DNA of 64,000 bases from Desarmillaria ectypa (lineage: Eukaryota > Basidiomycota > Agaricomycetes > Agaricales > Physalacriaceae): positions 434,001-498,000 of the forward strand of contig JAUDYN010000007.1 of assembly GCA_030407005.1 (NCBI GenBank), in the 5' to 3' direction. This document shows positions 57,758 through 64,000 of this stretch, one piece after another; the stretch's first letter is position 1; each line of letters opens with the position of its first letter. Below the pieces are notes generated by a model. The model was given only the letters and a program-made list of their open reading frames with translations. It was not told where the DNA came from and did not search any database. The position numbers and the translations under genes were made by a program.

Positions 57758-60144
57758 ATGGGTCAGACTAATATGTATATCTCTAGACAATTACCTATGA
57801 AAAACAATATATATCACCTGACTTCACAGACCCTGAAGCTGAAGACCACTGAAGAATCAAAAATGAACAGGTACGTCATACTTCTAGAAGAAGCTGATAC
57901 CATAATCTATAGGGAATTCCAAGCCCCTGATGAGGTGCAGGATTTGCCAGGTGGTGCTGGCACTGCCACAAAGTCCACCGAGCCCACACAGCAGAACTCA
58001 CCAGATATGTGGGTAAAACCACAGACAGGGACTAGTAGGCAAGATGTTCTTGGACCTCTCAGAAGTCTGAAAAGCCCAGTGCTCCCAATGAGTCAGGAGA
58101 CAAGTCCACCAGCCTCACTAGGGTCAGTGGGGGACCAGGACAGAGCCTCTCACCAAGGCCAGGATCGAGACCATGCACTACTTGGTCAAGTTGAGAGTGA
58201 CCCTGTGGCAGAACTGACCACAATGCTGACAATGCTGAGATCCAACCTCACACCCAGATCCACACCTGGTACCATGGCCAAGCATTCCACTAGGACAAGT
58301 AGTAGCAGCATCTCGGAAACCTCAAGCCGGGTTCAATCTCCTCTTGAGATTGGTCAAGCTGAAGAACAGATGGAAGCCACTAGTGCCCAGGTGGTAAAGA
58401 GGGGGCACTCCAACAGATCCACTACTGTCATTGAAGTACCTGATGAAGAGGATGACATGGCTTTCCTACAATGAAAAGCAAAACAGTCCAAAGCCAGTAC
58501 CCTGACTCCTGAAATCCCACCTAACAAGAGGGTACATGATCATGTGTGGTACAAACCTTTCACAGTTGATTGGACTCTATGAGTGATTCATGTCACCAAG
58601 AACTTGGCAGTTGCCAAAGCCATTCTCTCCACTTGGGTTTATCCCAAATGACTTGGAGAGATAACCGATGAGCTCATCCAGAGCTTGAACACTGAAGAGA
58701 GCTCTGTGCACAAGCAGCTCTACGAACTTTGTGAACCGATCCAGTATATTCATAGCACCAAGAGTTCTGGTTGGGACTTCTTGGTGGATATCCAACTTGC
58801 TCCCTATATAGGGAAAAAGACTTTGACAACCCAAGTGTTGTTGGATAGTGGCTGCATGGGCAGCTCTATCAACTGAACCTACATCCAACAACATCAGTTG
58901 GATACCAGAAAAGCTGCCACTCCTATACCTGTTTACAATGCAGATGGAACCTATAACAAGGCAGGCAATGTAACTGAATTCATGGAACTCCAAATGACCA
59001 TTAGAGACCACATCAAATGAATTGACCTTGCTGTCATAGATTTGGGTTCCAAGACAGTATACTTGGGCCATGACTGGCTTAAACGCCATAACCTACTAGT
59101 CAACTGGAAAACAGGATCCATGACATTCAGACAATGTCATTGCATAAAGAACTATTTCGCTCTTCCTGATTCCAATGAAGAAGACAGGTGGGATGAAGAG
59201 CTTGAAGAAGGCCAAACTATTCTTGCAGTAAATATGCAAGAAGAAATCATTCTTCGAGCAGTACATCATGCAAATGAACTGGTGGCAGCTGCAAATGTGG
59301 AAAAACCAAAGAAGACCTTTGAGGAGCTCATGCCTCCTCAGTATCAAAGCTTTAGAGACTTGTTCTCTAAAGAAAGCTTTGATGAACTCCCAGACTGGAA
59401 GCCATGGGATCATGCCATCAAGTTGATCCCAAATGCCAAATCCATGCTAGACTGCAAAGTCTATCCCCTCAACCAAAATGAACAAGAACAACTTGACAAG
59501 TTTCTTGATGAAAATCTTGACTCTGGAAGAATCCATTCTTCCAAATCTCCTTTCGTCTCCCCTTTCTTCTTCATCAAGAAAAAGGATGGCTCATTATAAC
59601 CAGTTCAGGATTACTGCAAACTGAATGAAATGATGATTAAAAACCATTATCCCCTTCCCCTAATCTCTGAACTCATCAACAAGTTACAAGGGGCCAAATA
59701 CTTCAGCAAGCTGGACATTTGATGGGGATACAATAACATACAAATCTGAGAAGGAGATGAAGAAAAGGCTGTGTTCAGAACTAACTGAGGACTCTTTGAG
59801 CCTATGGTCATATTCTTTGGTCTTACCAATTCACCAGCCACTTTCCAGTGGATGATGAACAACATCTTTAAGGATTTAATTGCTGGAGGAAAGGTAACCA
59901 TCTACCTCAACAACATCCTTATATTCACCAGATTCTTGTCCAAACACCAAATCATCATTCAACAAGTCCTCCAATGCCTTTGAGAGAACAAGTTGTTCCT
60001 CAAAGCAGAAAAATATGAATTTAAAGTACTTGAAACCAAATACCTAGGAGTGATCATCAGCAAAGATGCTATCTGAATGGATCATGTCAAAGTTGCTGGA
60101 ATCACAGATTGGCCCATTCCTATGAAGAAAAAAGAACTTCAATC
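57758..60144 (+). pseudogene. Gypsy 2 pol, truncated in reverse transcriptase
   Basis: Linker GQTNMYISRQLPMKNNIYHL, protease VLLDSGCMGSSIN near 58840-58876, then LGSKTVYLGHDWLKRHN. Reverse transcriptase starts with WKPWDHAIKLIPNAKSMLD, has SPFFFIKKKDGSL at 59560, and its catalytic segment near 59915 reads TIYLNNILIF, with Asn in place of both Asp of YLDD. That change alone would inactivate it. The sequence stops at MKKKELQS, where gypsy 3 begins. Confidence 0.8.
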
Positions 60145-60562
60145 TGTTACAATTTTTCTATTATCTTATCTTATCTGAGTCATATTCATGACTCATCCAT
60201 CTAATCAGCCATCATTTCCAACTCATATCAACCCACTCATCAACTGTTACCCTTATTTCTCACCAACTGTCACCCCAGATTCTTTCTATTGGACCATGAT
60301 CCTTCCAGACCATTCAGCTTTGACACTGTTCCAGCATGGACTGAACCATTTCATCTAAATATAACACCATACTTACAGTATATAAGTAGAGTAAAACTCA
60401 CTGTTGTACTCTATCCTTTGACTAAATTACAATCATACACCTCTTACTCGCATACACTAAAGACCAGGCTTAAAGTCTCTAACTGGGTGATTGTTTGAAT
60501 GCATAACAGCCCAAAGAGATCAGCTTATGTCCCAAGTCACATGCTTAAGCAGGGCCATAACA
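60145..60562 (+). repeat. Gypsy 3 5' LTR
   Basis: 418 bp, TGTTACAATTT start and CCATAACA end. TATA box at 60379-60385, predicted mRNA start TATCCTTTGACTAA at 60412-60425. The sequence right after it, TTAGTCAAAAGAT (60563-60575), pairs with that start with one mismatch. Confidence 0.87.
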
Positions 60563-60711
60563 TTAGTCAAAAGATTCTCTCTCACTTCTTCCAATGCTAG
60601 CTGTAAAGAAGCATTCTCTTATGACCAATGAAGAGAATCCATGAAACCCAAGAACCATCTCTCTTGGTGTCACAATTGGTGATGCCACTCTTTTAACCTT
60701 TTTTACTGTCC

Positions 60712-60988
60712 TTGCCATACTACTCTACAAGGAAGAAATCTGAACTGTCCTTTGCCAAAGGCAAACCCACCACCCTCAACTACCACCCTGACCACCCCAG
60801 CACCCAGAACATGTCCTTCCCCAAGAGCTACCCCCTGCCTGACTGGGACAGCGAGAGGCAATACCACTTGTCCATCCCTGGGCCTGCTTCACAATTGTGT
60901 TCTCCTCTGAGAGGACAACCGATGATGAGAGGCCCCCGACCCCAGGGCCCTCCTCCACCTGTGCACATAATGCATGGGCAGTTCTACT
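60712..60988 (+). pseudogene. Upstream proline-rich ORF of gypsy 3, first part
   Basis: PYYSTRKKSELSFAKGKPTT, MSFPKSYPLPDWDSERQYHL and IPGPASQ, matching the start of the ORF at 55344. It is interrupted by the terminal-repeat element at 60989 and continues at 62356. Confidence 0.6.
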
Positions 60989-62355
60989 CCAGTGATATGC
61001 CATCTATGCATTCACACCTAGATTTTGCGATTTTGTAACAATACTATTGCACATCTATCCTATACTAGTGATACATAGAGGACTATAGCTGAGGCTTCGA
61101 GCTGATAGTTAAAAGCAGTAAGCAACTGGTAGAGCCAGAACTTAGATGCAACACCATTAGAGGGTTAAATCTACCAGCCAGCCAGACTAGTAACTCAAAT
61201 GCTAGCAGGACTAAGTGAAATACAGCCACTAGCAAACGAAGGATGCTACTAGCACACCAAAACCAGGAGCAGAGTACACAGATCTTGTCAAGTTCTGTCA
61301 CTAGCAGCCCAGACTGGGCATAAATGCCTAAGTCAGGATAACTAGTCACATGGCAATCTTGAAATAGGACTTAGAAATAAATTAGGAATGGATTAACCTT
61401 GAGCACAGATCCGACTATTTCAATATAGATCTCTTATGATCGATGCTAGTGGAGCTGGACTGCCCCCTCAATCATGATTGGATAGCTGTTACAGGTACCA
61501 ATATCCAGATATTCATATAACCGCGTTACTAGGGCATGTAGTTGTGCCAAGGGTGCAGAAAGACCAACTATGGAGTCTCTAGACCGAATATTTGAAAAGA
61601 AAACAGACTAGACTGACTATTGTGTGATTATTCACCATTATTCGTGACTAGCCAAGAAATCCTTACCAATATACCCTATACCCAGATGATATTTATAGTT
61701 TTGCCTCAGTAGTATATAAGTAGTGGGATGGGCGCTCGTGCAAAGCAGGCAAGCCATCCCCGCAGTTGAGCCCTCACTGGTAGTAACTGGTGTCCCCAAT
61801 TAAAGGCTTTTGTGCTTAACCTCGATGAAGTGATTAATAGTCACTAAGTCACCCATAGAATTGCATTGAATTGAAGTCCATTAGAGTCACTGTTGTGTCC
61901 TGCAAAGGTCCGGAGTGTTTTGAAGTTAGTTCAAGCAAAGTTCTTGGAGTTATAGTTTATTCTTAGGCCAAGAGTGCCACTAGTTAGCCAAGAGTGCAGC
62001 TAGTCAAGTGTTTATCACTTGTAGGAAGCAGTATAGGGCCAAGAGCACCACCAGCCTGAAGCCGTTTCAGTCAGAATGAGCGCAGTAGCTCAAACCAAGT
62101 CACTCTTATCCAATTGTGTCTTACCCACCCCACTAGCATGAGTAGTACTTTGTATAACTCACTAGTAATGAATAAAACATCTTTAAGACAATTGTACTTG
62201 ATTATTGAAGTCTGCAGAGTGCTTCCATCATACTCAAAACCGCCTGAATTCAATATTGGTGATTAAGTGTAGAGTAGTAAGAGGTTTAGTGTGATTGGTG
62301 TTCATTGCCATTCCCTAATTCTTTTGTCACTCACCATTATCAAGCACATCATCGG
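60989..62355 (+). mobile_element. Non-autonomous terminal-repeat element, copy B
   Basis: 1,367 bp with inverted ends CCAGTGATATG and CATCATCGG (whose reverse complement begins CCGATGATG). TACT flanks both sides (60985-60988 and 62356-62359), a likely 4-bp target duplication. It matches copy A along its whole length and copy C in inverse orientation. No coding capacity seen. Confidence 0.7.
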
Positions 62356-63198
62356 TACTGGATGGAATGACCCACCCCCTCCCCAGCCCAGGAATATGCA
62401 TGGAATGTTCAGGCTCAGATTGACAATGCCCCACCCCTGTACCCCAGCCCTCCCCCTCATCCCGCAACCCCTGCCCTTTGCCTGCACAACTGGCAAATTC
62501 CTCCCCATTCCCATTCCCCCTCCCCTGACAGTTCCAATGGGTCCTACAATGGACCCTGACATCCCAACGATCCCAGCATGGATTGAAACCACCCTTATGG
62601 GCCCTGGGCCTGTGAAAACAACTGGCCCTGAGGAGGGACCAATTCCACCTCCTCGCTCCCCATCATTGAACTCTCCAATGAGTCTGACAGGGAGCTCGAC
62701 ACTCTGACCCTGGCCACTCCCACTGCCCCTGATGACCCATTCAACGTGAATGGGGCAGATTACATGTGGCCAGACCTCTCCGAGGTTGATTGGAGATTAT
62801 TTGGTCCCTTCAGGGCCACCACCTGGGAGATCTGACATTGGGATGTCAAATCAAGAGACCTTTGGGGAGAACCCAGACCCAAAATGGATGAGTGGTTGGC
62901 ACTCAACTGAGGAGACCCCATCTAGGGTTCAAACCCAAATGCCATCATTCATGCCTGCATACATGCCAACTGGGATCAAAATATATTCTGTCCCTCAGCC
63001 AGAGATGTATTACCAGGGCTTTGAGCCTGAGACGAGGATGAGCAGAGAGAGTTAGAATGCTCCCTATGACAATTATGGTGACTGGAGGTCACAAGGGAGG
63101 AATAAATGGGGCCAAGCACCTGAATACAATATGTTTACCTATGATACAGGTTACTATGGCAGGCTGGGATACCACCAGCCCCAATATGAAACAATTCC
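62356..63198 (+). pseudogene. Upstream proline-rich ORF of gypsy 3, second part
   Basis: Resumes after copy B with WNDPPPPQPRNMHGMFRLRL, a Pro-rich stretch, ADYMWPDLSEVDWRLFGPFR and PKMDEWLALN, then PQYE-like residues just before copy C. It parallels 55556-56270 of gypsy 2. Stops and frame changes throughout. Confidence 0.6.
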
Positions 63199-64000
63199 GG
63201 TGATGTGCTTGGTAACAGCGAGTGACAAAAGAATTAGGGAATGGCAATGAACACCAATCACACTAAACCTCTTACTACTCTACACTTAATCACCAATATT
63301 GAATTCAGGTGGTTTTGAGTATGATGGAAGCACTCTGCAGACTTCAATAATCAAGTACAATTGTCTTAAAGATGTTTTATTCATTACTAGTGAGTTTATA
63401 CAAAGTACTACTCGTACTAGTGGGGTGGGTAAGACACAATTGGATAAGAGTGACTTGGTTTGAGCTACTGCGCTCATTCTGACTGAAACGGCTTCAGGCT
63501 GGTGGTGCTCTTGGCCCTATACTGCTTCCTACAAGTGATAAACACTTGACTAGCTGCACTCTTGGCTAACTAGTGGCACTCTTGGCCTAAGAATAAACTA
63601 TAACTCCAAGAACTTTGCTTGAACTAACTTCAAAACACTCCGGACCTTTGCAGGACACAACAGTGACTCTAATGGACTTCAATTCAATGCAATTCTATGG
63701 GTGACTTAGTGACTATTAATCACTTCATCGAGGTTAAGCACAAAAGCCTTTAATTGGGGACACCAGTTACTACCAGTGAGGGCTCAACTGCGGGGATGGC
63801 TTGCCTGCTTTGCACGAGCGCCCATCCCACTACTTATATACTACTGAGGCAAAACTATAAATATCATCTGGGTATAGGGTATATTGGTAAGGATTTCTTG
63901 GCTAGTCACGAATAATGGTGAATAATCACACAATAGTCAGTCTAGTCTGTTTTCTTTTCAAATATTCGGTCTAGAGACTCCATAGTTGGTCTTTCTGCAC
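63199..64000 (-). mobile_element. Non-autonomous terminal-repeat element, copy C (inverted, partial)
   Basis: Reverse complement of 61553-62352, almost without differences, starting CCGGTGATGTG at 63199 and cut by the window end. With copy B it forms an inverted repeat with arms of at least 800 bp around about 843 bp of gypsy 3. Confidence 0.8.

Larger units (their letters stand above)
54756..60144 (+). mobile_element. Gypsy element 2 (chromovirus), 3' truncated
   Basis: 5' LTR (54756-55174), primer-binding site, an extra upstream ORF, gag, protease and the first part of reverse transcriptase, all plus strand and collinear with gypsy 1. It breaks off inside reverse transcriptase at 60144, where the LTR of gypsy 3 begins. 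RNase H, integrase and 3' LTR lie outside the window or are lost. Stops are frequent. Confidence 0.85.
60145..64000 (+). mobile_element. Gypsy element 3, 5' part, interrupted twice
   Basis: Starts with an LTR at 60145 inside gypsy 2 pol, then a primer site and the upstream ORF. Two copies of the 1.37-kb terminal-repeat element interrupt it (60989-62355 and 63199 to the window end). Its own sequence resumes at 62356-63198 with MSGWHS- and PDLSEVD-type blocks. Gag and pol are not reached in this window. Confidence 0.8.

Noticed and set aside
44817..60144. Alternative genetic code, TGA read as Arg or Trp
   Set aside because: TGA replaces both Arg and Trp codons and occurs only in repeats. Host genes such as the OPT transporter and the polygalacturonase use normal stops.
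1..64000. CRISPR arrays, operons, bacterial-type signals
   Set aside because: The window is eukaryotic with spliceosomal introns; no regularly spaced short repeats were seen.

Overview
This window is nuclear DNA of a mushroom-forming basidiomycete (Agaricomycetes). The coding sequences are split by many short GT-AG introns. The families seen are typical of such fungi: an OPT oligopeptide transporter, F-box/LRR proteins, a GH28 endopolygalacturonase, a Ure2p-type glutathione S-transferase, an expanded Agaricomycetes-only protein family, and chromodomain-bearing gypsy retrotransposons. I saw no rRNA, tRNA or CRISPR array. All assignments come from reading translated segments by eye; no database search was run.

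Positions 1 to about 38.5 kb are a CpG-containing, gene-bearing region dominated by one family. Six copies of a membrane-anchored FAD-dependent monooxygenase-like gene lie at 277-1260, 3281-5434, about 5570-7140, 16002-18236, 19421-21592 and 25419-27608. They range from a shredded relic to one copy that reads through intact (the last). Between them lie an F-box pseudogene (2.4-3.0 kb), an F-box/LRR gene (8180-9924, minus), a six-exon 107-residue coiled-coil gene resembling INO80 subunit F (10346-10963), an OPT transporter (12747-15565) and a damaged GST (24357-25085). Further right are a broken member of an Agaricomycetes hypothetical family (28297-31468, minus), an ankyrin-repeat pseudogene (33.2-34.1 kb) and an apparently intact secreted endopolygalacturonase (36537-38449).

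From about 38.6 kb to the end the window is a nested transposon island with strong CpG loss. A decayed gypsy copy (about 39965-40117 continued at 52264-54141) is split by a 12-kb Ty1/copia element (40118-52263). The copia has matching LTRs and a CACTA target-site duplication. The copia is itself filled by a second gypsy element (to 51378) and a 1.37-kb non-coding inverted-terminal-repeat element (43396-44763). To the right, a mutated duplicate of part of the 28-31 kb host gene (54307-54755) is followed directly by a third gypsy element. That element is cut off inside reverse transcriptase by a fourth, which carries two more copies of the 1.37-kb element in opposite orientation.

The main discoveries are these. 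(1) The gypsy elements look self-primed in the Tf1/sushi manner: the 14 bases just after the 5' LTR are a perfect reverse complement of the predicted mRNA start inside the LTR. (2) A host-gene fragment present both in the gene region and in the island gives an internal control, showing that nearly all CpG sites in the island copy mutated to TpG, CpA or TpA. (3) A non-autonomous repeat marks a recombinant junction between two retrotransposons. (4) The gypsy elements carry a conserved proline-rich ORF upstream of gag and a second chromo-like module after the integrase chromodomain.
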